Notes under the pieces: generated by a model
The model's database searches: none
What the model saw: the letters and a program-made list of their open reading frames with translations, nothing else
What the model was told of the DNA's origin: nothing
Made by a program: the position numbers and the translations under genes
Origin: Pinus tabuliformis
Lineage: Eukaryota > Streptophyta > Pinopsida > Pinales > Pinaceae
Assembly: GCA_031772625.1 (NCBI GenBank)
Contig: CM062804.1
Coordinates: 1,016,898,514 to 1,016,962,513, forward strand
Length of the DNA: 64,000 nt
Direction of reading: 5' to 3'
In this document: positions 33,433-43,824 of the stretch, piece after piece
How positions within the stretch are numbered: position 1 is the stretch's first letter
Layout of the letters: each line of letters opens with the position of its first letter

Positions 33433-34742
33433 TGTTGAAGAAAGTGTAACTAGGTTCAGTCTTCATGACATTGTAATTATGATTTTTGTAAACAAGAAAA
33501 TGAATTTATGATTATTCCTTGCATCATGGGTTTCATGAGCAAGAAGTGTCATTCATATGTCAAAGACTTCTTCTTGATGTCTTTAGGATTTGTCATAATT
33601 AAAGAGCTCTTCTTGAGCCTATGTTCAATGTATACCAAAGTGTCTAACAACCCTCCAAATGACAAGCACAATCCTCTTCACGTCGACCAACAAATCGAAT
33701 TAAAATCACTCATGCCGGCCTGCATAATAAGGTGACATATCTCTTCATGAATACAAGTTGGTTTATATACAATACAAACACTATATATACACGGATAGGG
33801 TCACCATAAGACAAAATAGAACTCAAATTTGTCTCTGCAACTTCGGATGGGTACAGGAGGTGCAGGAAGACAATTTTAGATAACATTTTCAGAGGTCTAT
33901 CCACAAGTTCAGAAAACTCAGATGGGTACAATAGACACCTCTGCAATTCTCGTGGACAATTACAGTGAGAAAGATGATAGTCTTCTCCTCCTTCGTGGTG
34001 CACATCTTAGTGAAGGAAACACAATCATTGTTTTCAGTGGTGAAGAAGATCCGAGGAATCCTACAATAGCACAAAAAGTCTCAGAATAATTGAACGTAAA
34101 GATCTTGATGCAAGGAACTCTCAGTAATGCATTCTTAGCATTTCTTTCTAGACACAGTAACAATCTCGACATGATTATGACCTCACAGTTATACATTTTC
34201 GATATTCTAGACATAGTTAAGATCTTGGTGAAGTAGTAGTCATGGTCTTGTTCTTTAATGAAGACAAGGTCATGATCAATATCTCAGTGCAATTCACATT
34301 CAAGTAGAAAGACCTTGTTGACATGGTGATGAAGCAAGCAATAGTGAAACTAGAAGGACCTCTGTGGTACTATGATGATGATCTCGGTGAAGCAATAATG
34401 ATGATGATGATCTCAACAACAAGAATAGGGTTGGTGTCTTGGTCTTAGAGTGGCTTGATAGGTCAAGGGTCGTGGTCTTGATATTCGTCAATTGGAATCT
34501 CTATAAGAAGAATTTTGAGCAGGTTTTACTCTCCAAGAGGGATAGGTTTTAGCCCTGGCAGAAAGCCAACCTATTGTGTTCTTGTCTTTTTGTTTTGGTA
34601 GCTATTTTATGAACTAAAGAAGACACACTCTAATAATAACGAGTGAAGATTGTGCTAAGATGAAAAAGTTAAAAACACCTCACAAATAGTTATCCTGACT
34701 AGAAGAATCTCTTTAACTCTAATTGCCCTAGATTCTTCAACA
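33433..34742 (+). repeat. Element C 3' LTR (1310 bp)
   Basis: Second copy of the LTR, about 7% different by eye from the first, ending TTCTTCAACA at 34742. Confidence 0.9.
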
Positions 34743-35330
34743 ATAAAAGGAGGGCTACTCGAATTAGTGAAGAGACATGTCTTTTTGACCAAGCCTACAT
34801 GACTTGACTATCCATAAATTAATTGTCAACCTCAAAAATTCATAACTCAAGTTCTAGAGCTTTGATTTGGGTGATCTTCAAAGCGTTGGAATCAACACGC
34901 CAAGCTCTATCACCTCAAATTTTCTCATGTTCAAATTCTTCACGGTTTTGGCCCAAATCCAAATGGGTGCAAAACCCCTACCTTGGGTTCTAAGCCCATG
35001 AGTGATTCTTTTGGCGCTTTTTCCTCCAATCACCAAACCCTAGGGCTTGGAGTACCTCCTAGGCTACTCCAAAATCAAAATTGACATCAATGGCAAAGAG
35101 TCTCGATAATCTATTTTTGACTATTCTCCCCCTAACAAAATATAATATGTTGTTGATAATATTGCGTTGGACTGAAAAAAACTACAATATTCAACCTTTG
35201 CTCACTTCTCCACTATTACTGTAAGCTCATGCTCCCCCTGAGCTTTTGGGAAACCAATGGTTGATCACACTCTATGTTCTAATTCATCTCTATATCATTT
35301 GAGGATTTTTCACATGACAATTTTTCCATT
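34743..35330. other. No recognisable gene
   Basis: Flanking DNA between element C and the gypsy relic; no coding motif or repeat stands out. Confidence 0.5.
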
Positions 35331-35850
35331 GAGTTATTGTTCAAGGCATTTATACCTAATAACATAAAAAACTTGAGAATTTTCAATGATGACACCATAA
35401 AATTTCTAACACAAAAAGGCACATACATTGATTATGTCATCGAAGAAGATCAACATGATCTGGATATTAACCAACCAACATTAGATGTTAGAGTCAAGTT
35501 AGAGAATTTTTTTCCTAAGTCTATTGTTAAGTTAGAAGACTTTTACAATTTCCAAGATAGATTTGAAACAACAATAAATGCAAAACCATTAGCTCTATAG
35601 TAAATTTTAAATTGATAAATTTAGGAATGTAGGAAAACCATCAAAATGTTAACCTCGGTTTAGGTTACTCACCTTAAAAAAGAATCTCATTTATTAAATT
35701 GCCAAAACGTTACAAATGCATTTTTGCTTAGACATATAATGATATTAAAACCAATTACAAATCTATTACTCAAGACACAATCCCTCTACAATTTGATATA
35801 CAACCTGTTCAATAGAAGTTGAGGAAAATCCACCCTATAGATTAAAAACG
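35331..35850 (+). pseudogene. Relic of Ty3/gypsy pol (linker before RT)
   Basis: The plus strand reads FFPKSIVKLEDFYNFQDRF, then NLGL-, FIKL-, YKCIFA-, TYNDIKT- and TIPLQFD-like pieces. This is the order of the conserved linker between protease and RT in plant Tat/Athila-type polyproteins; element D has SNVFAWDYSDLKTYDTNIIQ at the matching place. Heavily decayed, with more than five breaks, and no LTRs recognised. It is the oldest gypsy trace in the window. Confidence 0.65.
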
Positions 35851-36761
35851 GATTGGGTTCAAATACTGACATACCTAACTACATCCTTTCTTGATGTGTT
35901 ATCGGGTATAAACCTTACTCAATCGTACATGGTGAGTAATTGGGTCTCCAATGAGCTCAACCCTACCTATTGAGGGCTCTAGGCCTCTCAGACCATTCTC
36001 CATATCAAGAGAATGTCCATCCGTGATGCAAACATATCAACACTCCCTCTCCAAAAGCCCCAACTTCTCTCTGAAGTACATTAACTTCTCAACGAATTTG
36101 ACAAAATATCAACTTTCTACTCATCAATGGAGATGTTAGAGTCGGTCTAGTAGCCCTACACCAGAGATCAAAGCTCTTTGTATTTCATGATTAGGTGTCC
36201 CATCAGTGTGATCATGTTGCATTCCGTTAGGCATGCCATAATCCTAGTGGAGGGAGTTTGTGTTTTTTATTCCCCTCCTGTTTGGCACTGCTGGTTCAGG
36301 TTTGTTTAAGTTAATAAAATCTTCAAAGGGTCATTCATCTTGCTTTAAGTTTCGAGGTATTAGGTCTAGGGTTGAGTCAATTTTTGTCTTGAGAGGTCAT
36401 AAAGGACCAGCAGGCCAAAGGGATGTCCTTCATTAAACATTATTTCAATAATTCTCACTATTGTACAACTAAATTTTCACCTTGTTTTCAAAACTCTGTT
36501 TTTGAAAAACAAAGGTCACTATCTCGTTTCTATAAAAAATTCTCAAAATTTCAAATTCTTCAAATGTCGAAATGCAGCCTTGGTCTCCTTTGCCAAAGCA
36601 TCTTAGAAGCTATCCCTACAAAATTTTTCAGAAGAAATCATCATTTCAACCAATTTTTCAAAGAAAGGAAACCAAAAGTCAGAGCCAATTAATTCAAAGA
36701 AAGTGTCAACACTCAAACATTATAAAGTGGGTTTTGGGCAAATGAAAATCTAAAGGAAACC

Positions 36762-36768
36762 TATAAAA
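36762..36768 (+). promoter_or_regulatory. TATA box of element D LTR
   Basis: CCTATAAAAGCACATCACTC is a strong plant TATA context. The downstream CTTCATTAGCAACTCATTTG is a plausible start region. The same box lies in the 3' LTR at 62347-62353. If transcription starts near 36795, about 3.7 kb of LTR, including the LTR reading frame, would lead the genomic RNA. Confidence 0.6.
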
Positions 36769-36870
36769 GCACATCACTCTTCATTAGCAACTCATTTGCC
36801 TCTCACAAGCTAAGTGAATCCTTGCAAAGGCGATTTCAAGAGTTTTTGAGCAAATTGGGCAGTTTCAGAG

Positions 36871-37010
36871 GCGCGCTACGCATCAGGGAGGGCGCGCTAC
36901 GCGTCAGGGGCGCGCTACGCATCAGGCTGCCTTTCTCAGAACAAATTTGCACGAGCGCTACGCGTCAGAGGGGCGCTACGCGTTGGGCGAGGGGTGCTAC
37001 GCGTTGGGTT
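36871..37010 (+). repeat. GC-rich GCGCGCTACGCGT motif cluster
   Basis: Six copies of (G)GCGC(GC)TACGCGTCAGGG or close forms lie in 140 bp, about 80-200 bp downstream of the likely transcription start. A second small group is at 53941-53982, and the 3' LTR copy of the main cluster is at 62456-62595. Element B has the same arrangement with GCGCGCGACCC as core. Confidence 0.8.
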
Positions 37011-37458
37011 TTTCGCTCAACAAACTGTCAGCAAGCTATCAAATCGACTTTTCTCTCAAGCAAACTGCAGGTAGGTGTAGAGCGATAACTAGGGTCTCTC
37101 ACACCACCAATTATTCCACATTATTAAGTCAATCCGGGATCGTTTTGTTCTTTCAAGGAGTAACTCAATCCGAGGCTGTTCTGTCCAAGTAGTGCTCGGT
37201 AGTATAGCGTTCTAATGACTTGAAAGGAAACAAACACTAAGCTGTAACTAAACCAATTCAGGAAATGAAATCACATAAGGCAAATGATCAGTCAAGGGTA
37301 CGGAACCAATAACCCTTCCCTTTAGAAACTGATAAAGAAAGAAAACCAAAGCATGGGCTTATAGGTCAGGGAGCTAGGCAGCGTCTTGTTGGGCTCACGA
37401 CAGCCTTAGGCCTGCTATCACGCGAAAGCAATAAAGGCAGATTGGCGAAAGTAAACTG

Positions 37459-37705
37459 GAACAGCAATTCTTAAAATGGAACAGCAGTAATGAAATGGAA
37501 CAGCAGTAAAGAAATGGGGCAGCAGTAAAGAAATGGAACAACAAACTATCATAAACAGGAAACGTCAATCATATAAAATGGAACAGCAAACCCAAATGGA
37601 ATAGCAAACCCAAATGGAACAGCAAACCCAAAAGGAACAACAAATCCAAATGGAACAGCAACTCCAAATGGAACAACAAACCCAAATGGAACAGCAACCC
37701 CGAAG
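37459..37705 (-). repeat. GCTGTTCCA word array in element E 3' LTR
   Basis: About 12 copies of TGGAACAGCA (plus strand), some as GGAACAACA, partly with an 18 bp period (AAATGGAACAGCAAACCC). The same array in the 5' LTR is at 50318-50550, one unit shorter. It uses the same word as the hairpin array behind pol. Confidence 0.85.
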
Positions 37706-38237
37706 TATGTACACGGTCTATACTACTGTAGCGATCCGAGAGCAATGTATGCTGCGACTATGTTTCTGAACAAAGTGATATTATCTTCAAGTCTCACAAG
37801 TACTTATTTCATATGAATCCAATAATGATAACATTCATACCCATAACTTGCTGTAGAAATGAATGCAATTCGAATAGATTCAGTTTGTGTAATACAGAGA
37901 CGTGAATTAAAGAACTTATTCAGATTCAAATATTAATTAAGAAGCATAATCTATCATAGCAAAGATATATCGGATTACTGTAATGAAAGAAATAAGCAAA
38001 CCACACAAATCACCGTATGATACAACAGCGAGTGACCGTCGGAGCTGGGCCCTTGGCTACGATGGTACACTGCTTAGAGTTACTTCAGATACAGGAACGA
38101 AGTGAACACCAAATCCTTTATATTGATTGCATAACAAAAGTGTACAAAATCAGATCTTACAAAAGCTCAGTGATCAAAATCGTTCTGAGTTTTTAATTAT
38201 AATAACAGTCATCCCCCCACGCTCGATGGCGTGGTAC

Positions 38238-38247
38238 CTTTATATAA
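38238..38247 (-). promoter_or_regulatory. TATA box of element E LTR
   Basis: The minus strand has GTTATATAAAGGTACC, a good TATA context about 425 bp into the LTR; the 5' LTR copy is at 51078-51087. Just downstream is a small palindrome, CCACGC-TCGATG-GCGTGG (38217-38234). Confidence 0.55.
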
Positions 38248-38293
38248 CATAAATGACGGAGATGTCTAGATACAAAAGATAAGCTTTAAAGCA

Positions 38294-38329
38294 GCGATCC
38301 CTCAGGATCGAAGATCCTGAGGGATTCGC
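38294..38329 (-). repeat. Long hairpin upstream of the LTR TATA box
   Basis: GCGATCCCTCAGGATC / GATCCTGAGGGATTCGC pair over 16 bp with a single bulge and a GAA loop, about 50-90 bp upstream of the TATA box. An identical copy is in the other LTR at 51134-51169. It could be a protein-binding palindrome or an RNA structure. Confidence 0.8.
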
Positions 38330-38669
38330 TAATCGTTCAGGTCTCTTGCGTTCTCCGTCATAGTATCCTGCGCTCTTTTCCTGGATTATTCGGCTCCAAT
38401 TTTTCTTGATCTTGTCCGCATCCGGTTCCCTGTCGACGGGGCAGCAGTTACTTTCCTTGCGCTTCTCGTTTTTACTCGATAATCCCCTATTTCCGCGTCC
38501 TTCTGCATAGAAAACATCGATTATTAGTGATTGAGCTTCGTTTGTCCATTTTCACATAATTTACCAAAACCCTTATGTTTTTAGGCTCAATATGCAGAAA
38601 AGATTAGAAATAGTATTTGAAAAACCACTAGATTACTTATCAAAAAGCATACCTTCCAGGTGCTCCACA

Positions 38670-38682
38670 CACCCCCCTGCTT
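38670..38682 (-). promoter_or_regulatory. Element E polypurine tract
   Basis: On the minus strand, AGCAGGGGGGTG directly precedes the TGTGGAG start of the 3' LTR, as expected for the plus-strand primer. Confidence 0.8.
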
Positions 38683-38690
38683 ACCCTGTT

Positions 38691-41605
38691 TCATGTCCTC
38701 ATGAAAACGTTGTAATTGACATGCAGGGCTGTGAGAGAGTAGGCCGGAGAAGGGATCTCTCGAAGAGGCCGACAACCATGATTAGCAACTAGATGGTCAA
38801 AGAACTGGTCTAACTGATCTGCAGGCATCTCATATAGAGCCTGATATCCAGGTGCAGGATGCCAAACAATTGGGCTGCGAAACCGATACCCCAACCAAAA
38901 TGGGCCTGCTCGCAGAATCCGTTCCCCATAGAGACTCAATCGACTGGCAGCCAATTCAAAATTCTCAAAGTTAAAGGGTTCCCTGAGCTGGATGTTTGGG
39001 TTAGAGGTTCGGTATCGAAACTTTGCAGCATGGAAGGCCTGGTCTTTAATAGTCAGGAAATACTCCAGACCATTTCGGATCAAGTCTCCATGCATGGGAC
39101 CTAATATCTTCATGACACCTGGGATCCTCATCATACTCCTATGCTCTCTCCATAATGCTGCTGGGTCCCTAGGTTCAGCTCGTACCCAAAGGTCTAAACT
39201 ATTTTCTTGCCTCTGAAAGATGTTGTAAGCTTTAAACCATTTTAACTGATTCACCCCAAATGAGATAAAGGCTTGAAATTGTATATCGCCAACGAAAGGG
39301 CCAGGATTCAAATCAGTTTCCTGGTCTACAAGATTGTGCAAGTAGAATTCACATAACATTCTTTGAACTTTAACTCCATAGTGCTTGCAGCAATCTATAA
39401 AATCATTAACAGTGTTGATATGGATGGGTGCTCCTGCCCTAACAGCTTTTATTTTTAATCTCAAATAACGTTCAAGCAAAAACAAAGCATAATTTTTAGC
39501 AGGGGCTCTACAAGTCAAAACATCAGTATACAAGGAACACAAGGTGTCCATCTGCTTAACAACACTATCTAGTCGACGAGTTACCTTAGCAACCTTTTCC
39601 TGCTCCTTCTGCCATCCTTCAAAGGCCTGGCTCTCAGACTGACTGATGTTTCGAAGTTGCTGTTGGAGCTCCTCGTATCTTTCCTTGGGGACCGTCTGTT
39701 CTCGCAACTGCTCGGCCTCCTGCTGGGCTTCCTTCATCATTTTATGCAAGGTCCTGGTCTTCGGGTCTTTCTTCCACAGAGCCGTAGAAGCTGGAAGTTT
39801 AACCTGGACCTTCCTATTGCGTTGCTTGGAATTTAGGACCCGAATTACACCCGAGGGGGGTGTTTCCGTTTGAACCTCTTTGCTATCCGTCTTCTTTTTT
39901 ATGCGAACAAAGGGTTGGTGTGGTCTTCCTACCACCAGAGCCTCTTGCTGTTCCATTGGAATGTCCATTCGTTCCTCTGGGCCAAATGGAACAGCAGTTT
40001 CCATTGGAACAGCGGACTGTTCCTCATTAACATTCGGAACAGCGGACTGTTCCTCATTAACATTCGGAACAGCGGACTGTTCCTCAACAGTAGGTCTCCT
40101 GATGGGGTCCTTGCTGCCGTGGTCCTTTTCTTTTGCCTTGCAGTTTTTTGTATTCTCAGACTGGCTTTCAACATTCTGATTTGTTGCCGAAGTCTGGCTA
40201 TCGTGCCCAGCATCCTCTGGTGCTTCTTCTTCAATTTTGCAATTTCCCTAGCCTCGGCAGAGGGTTTGGCCTTTAATTTTACTTCTTCTTCCTCTCCCGG
40301 AACATCTTCCGGTGCCCTGGGGACAGATTGTCCCGAATTGATGTCTTCTGCTTCTTTACCGGGCAGGTTTTCTTCCCCTGCTTCTTCTGCATGCCCTTCT
40401 TCAGGTAACTCTTCTTCTGCGGGACCATCAGGGATGCCTCCTGGACTGGAGGCTTGGCCGTATTCTCCCATGTTGGCCAGAACTGCTGCCAATTCCTCTT
40501 CTCCTGGATGGTCTTGCAACGGGCTACCCATGGATTGTGCATTTTCTTCCTCAATTCCTTCTTCTGGCTGGTTAGTTCCAGCCTCTAATTGCTCAGCATT
40601 TCCTTCGGGTAATTCACCTTCCTCTTCCGAAGGTTCGTCCTCGATTTCGATTGGTTGGGTCGTAGTTTTCTGAATCTTTTCCAACCTTCCCCTTATTCGA
40701 ACCAATCGAGCTGACTTCCTGGGTCTTTCAGGCAGGTTGGGAGTGCCAACAGGTTCTCTAGGTTCCTCTGGTCGTTCCGGCGTATCGGAGGATCGCTTCC
40801 ATTTCGACACAGCATGTTTTTCTGCCGCCGACTTCTTACGTTTCTCTGATTGTTCCGGCGTGCTAGAGGACTGCTTTCGTTTTGAAACAGCATGCTTTTC
40901 TGCTGCTGGCTCCTTGTGTTCTTCTGAACGTTCCAGTGTGCTGGAGGTTCGAGGTAAAGCCAGTCCCACTTTGACTGTTTCAACCAATTCCTCCCAAGTG
41001 TCTTGCTGTTGGGCAAGACTGTGGCTTATTATTAGCCGAATCAGTCCGTGGTGGCTAACAACCGTCTCTGTGTGCTGAGCTTTCTTCAAACTTCGGGCCG
41101 CATCATGTAATAATGAATTTAAAAAGGCAGGGAGATTTACAGAGCATTTTCCCTTCAAAACAGCTAGAAGTTTTAAGTGACGAGCCCTTACCACATCTTT
41201 TCTCCCCTCGCAGGTGATATAGCTCTGCACTATTTTCGCCAGCTCAGTCCAGGGTTCCCCCAGTGTCGTCGGCAGAACTCCTTTCCCTTTGACTGTCAGA
41301 ATTTGGCCTTCGCTTTGGAAAATTTCCATTGCTTTCTGCAGTCTTTCCTTCTTCAGCTCCCATCTGGGTCCAACAGCTGGTAATCCTGAGGTTTCTGCAA
41401 TGATATCCTCCGTGACTTCTATCCGCTTCCCTCCGACTATAGAGTGGTTTTCCTGCAGATTTTGCAGGAATTCCAACGCTACAGCCTCATTCGATTCTTG
41501 CAGGCGGTTGAAGTAATTCAACCATCCTGCATTTTCCAGAATTTCGCGGGCAACATCAGACGCGATCAGCTTGTGTGGTTCACTTCGGATTGTTTTCCCG
41601 CCCAT
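38691..41605 (-). pseudogene. Element E post-pol coding region (ORF in the env-like position)
   Basis: A long coding region in the same sense as gag-pol lies between pol and the 3' LTR, where Athila elements carry an extra ORF. It starts MGGKTIRSEPHKL. Residues ~1-210 form a helical domain with IAETSGLPAVGPRW, YITCEGR and HSLAQQQDTWEEL, motifs shared with the LTR reading frame of element D. A long Glu/Ser/Pro-rich linker follows, with a 3-fold NSPLFRMLMR repeat, then a coiled coil (EAQQEAEQLREQ, RYEELQQQLRN) and a ~270-residue C-terminal domain (FGVNQLKWFKAYNIF, GPFWLGYRF). No signal peptide or clear membrane segment is visible, so an envelope role is not supported. About one break or frame change. 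Confidence 0.75.
40009..40085 (-). repeat. 30 bp tandem repeat with GGAACAGCGGACTGTTCC palindrome
   Basis: Three copies of a 30 bp unit, each containing an 18 bp palindrome-like GGAACAGCGGACTGTTCC, lie within the post-pol coding region and give the peptide repeat NSPLFRMLMR. The word is the one expanded in the LTR and in the hairpin array. Confidence 0.9.
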
Positions 41606-43085
41606 AGCTTACTCTCAGAAATGAACTCGGGAATGACACAGCAACTGTCCGCGGTATTTACCGAACAGAGAGGGTACTCGATGCTATTTTTAGGAAGAAT
41701 TTTCGCAGAGCATGCAGCAAAGAGAAAGACCGTGGGTGGCAGTCCGTAGAATGAGATCATCATACCGTTAAATCGTGTTATTATTTTGCCCGAATGATGT
41801 GCAGCCACGTAACCTATTGGAGTAATGAGGTCACCTCCCCCCCCGCGATCTGATAGGCTGCCCCCAGCCGTCAAAGAGAGGAGCAGCAGCCAGTCGGGAG
41901 TCAAATCATAAAGTACAGCAGGTGGAAATTATGCCATGTTGCAAAGGACAATGAAGTACCGAAACCGAGGCAGAAAAATGGATCGCTTTTAAGATAAGCC
42001 AGTGTGATATAATGAGGAACCGAGGGTTGGACGTCTGTCAACTGTACCAAGTCTCCAGTAGTCATTGTCAATTCCGTTGCCATGATTGGTGATAATGCTC
42101 ATGCGATAATTATATCAGGGCGTGACATATGATACATGCGAAGGAAATAAAAGACAAACAGACTTAATATCATACCTGTTGGTGTAAATATTACGACTCC
42201 AATGCCATTAACAGAGCTCTGCTGCCAACAGGTGTTCATAACCTTGGCAAATTTGTTTATCTCACCCTCCGGAACCATTATCCTTTGTGTATCTATTGAA
42301 GAGTGCTTTGTCAAAATGCAGGCCATTATGCTGGCTTGGTGACCAGATAACCATAATGCCATTCACAAGGTAGGCACGAAACGTGGTCAGGCCGGCTCGT
42401 GATGAGACCTCCTGTTCCAAGGTTTGCTTGTTATTTTACCTTTGGACCATATCCCTGGTGTGGTGGCCGTAATGGGTATGCCACTTCGCTTCCATCCTTA
42501 TGATCATGGTAGGCTGGCTCTGAATGAGACCCCCATCCTGCATTTGACAATTTCATATCTTGTTTTTATATATTTTTTCTTTTTTATTCTTCTTTTGCAG
42601 CACACTTCTTTTTTCTTTGTTCGATTACACATAAGGGTGGTTCCGCACTCCTTAAGAGCGGGGAATGGTGGAAGAAGTCTTACAATCCCAACAGACAGAT
42701 ATAAATTGTTTGCTCATATTCCTCAGTAATGATCAAGAAAGTTTTTAGGGAAATCGACATGATAAAAATTACCAAACCATGGTTCGGGAACAAGATAATG
42801 ACAGTAAAGACGAAAGTTAATGTCGCTCCTCTTGTCTTCTTATATCTGCTGACTGTTTAAAACAATAGCGATTTATGATATGCAGGTTTCGGTATAACAT
42901 GCTTTTATGTTCATTGCATAATGTCATTGCTATATCTAAAGGATTTAGGAGAGCATAATCGCAAAACGTCCAAATAGAAGCAGAAAGGTTCTGATGGTGT
43001 CTTCTCTGAGCGAAGCATGTGGATGACTCGTCTTGCGGAAAATAGCGGAATTAACCACATTCTGCATCTTGAAAAAAAAAGAAAT
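41606..43085 (-). other. Element E spacer between hairpin array and post-pol ORF
   Basis: 1.5 kb without known motifs. Three short minus-strand frames follow each other (42362-42099, 42083-41901 and 41904-41566). A T-rich tract ending in TTTTGCAG (42562-42600) is purine-rich on the element strand. It could be a leader or intron for the post-pol ORF, or captured foreign DNA; nothing decides this. Confidence 0.4.
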
Positions 43086-43089
43086 ATGC

Positions 43090-43755
43090 GAGTGCTGTTC
43101 CTTTTCGCAAAGGAACAGCAAAGCACAAAGAGTGCTGTTCCTTTTCGCAAAGGAACATCAAAAATCCACACGGGCTGTTCCTTTTCGCAAAGGAACAACA
43201 AAAATCAACACGGGCTGTTCCCTTTCGCAAAGGAACAGCAAAAATTCACACGGGCTGTTCCTTTTCGCAAAGGAACAGCAAAAATCCACACGGGCTGTTC
43301 CTTTTCGCAAAGGAACAGCAAAGCCAAAAAGTGCTGTTCCTTTTCGCAAAGGAACAGCAGAACAAAAAGTGCTGTTCCTTTTCGCAAAGGAACAGCAAAA
43401 AATTCCAAAACACCAAAGTGCTGTTCCTTTTTGCAAAGGAACAACAAAAATTCCAAAACACAAACGTGCTGTTCCTTTTCTCAAAGGAACAACAAAAATT
43501 CGAAAAGACAAACGTGCTGTTCCTTTTCGCAAAGGAACGGCAAAATAAAAAGTGCTGTTCCTTTTCGCAAAGGAACAGCAAAGCAAAAAGTGCTGTTCCT
43601 TTTCGCAAAGGAACAGCAAAAACAACAAGTGCTGTTCCTTTTTACAAAGGAACAGCAAAACACCAAAAGTGCTGTTCCTTTTAAAAAGGAACAGCAAAAT
43701 CAAACGGGTGCTGTTCCTTTTAAAAAGGAACAGCAAAATCAAACCAGTGCTGTGC
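43090..43755. repeat. Array of 16 palindromic hairpins behind pol of element E
   Basis: Sixteen copies of GTGCTGTTCCTTTTCGCAAAGGAACAGCA or close forms, plus a degenerate last one, follow each other with a 38-48 bp period (mostly 38-40). Each copy pairs GCTGTTCCTTT with AAAGGAACAGC (11 bp stem, 4-base TCGC loop). Spacers are 9-20 bp, A-rich and partly repeated (AAAATCCACACGG). The last two copies have the shorter TTTTAAAAAGG centre. The array starts about 70 bp behind the pol stop. All reading frames are nearly open across it because the unit has no stop, so the frames there are not evidence of a protein. Confidence 0.95.
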
Positions 43756-43824
43756 GAAATAAGGTAATCAAAATACTGCAAACAAGAGATGAAAAGAACA
43801 TATATACAGGATGTTATGTACAAA

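Larger units (their letters stand above)
28934..34742 (+). mobile_element. Element C: Ty1/copia-type LTR element without recognisable pol
   Basis: Direct repeats 28934-30242 and 33433-34742 have perfect 10-base inverted ends (TGTTGAAGAA/TTCTTCAACA). The internal part begins TGGTATTGGAGC, the initiator-Met-tRNA-like primer site typical of copia elements, and ends in a CTCCCTAGTTAAGAGGGAG polypurine motif. The internal 3.2 kb shows no copia integrase or RT motif in any frame, so it is non-autonomous or very decayed, with many breaks. LTRs differ by about 7% by eye, the oldest datable LTR pair here. The flanks (CTTAA and ATAAA) do not form a clean duplication. Confidence 0.88.
36134..37075 (+). 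repeat. Element D 5' LTR, first part
   Basis: The first 942 bp of the LTR, matching 61719-62659. It holds the TATA-type promoter and the GCGCGCTACGCGT cluster. It ends in GTAGG, the target duplicated by element E (second copy at 51510-51514). Confidence 0.93.
37076..38669 (-). repeat. Element E 3' LTR (1594 bp)
   Basis: In element sense it reads TGTGGAGC...CTCTACA, matching 49935-51509. It contains a promoter-like TATA box, a long hairpin, and an array of GCTGTTCCA words (37459-37705). The two LTRs differ at about 20 positions plus a small length change in the array. Confidence 0.95.

Noticed and set aside
28929-34747. Target duplication of element C
   Set aside because: CTTAA and ATAAA do not match well enough; the element is old, so the duplication may have decayed.
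38691-41605. Envelope gene in the post-pol region of element E
   Set aside because: No signal peptide, furin-like site or membrane segment is visible; coiled coil and shared N-terminal domain point elsewhere.
43090-43755. CRISPR array
   Set aside because: Repeats are full hairpins, spacers are short, A-rich and partly identical, and the array lies inside a plant retrotransposon without any cas gene.
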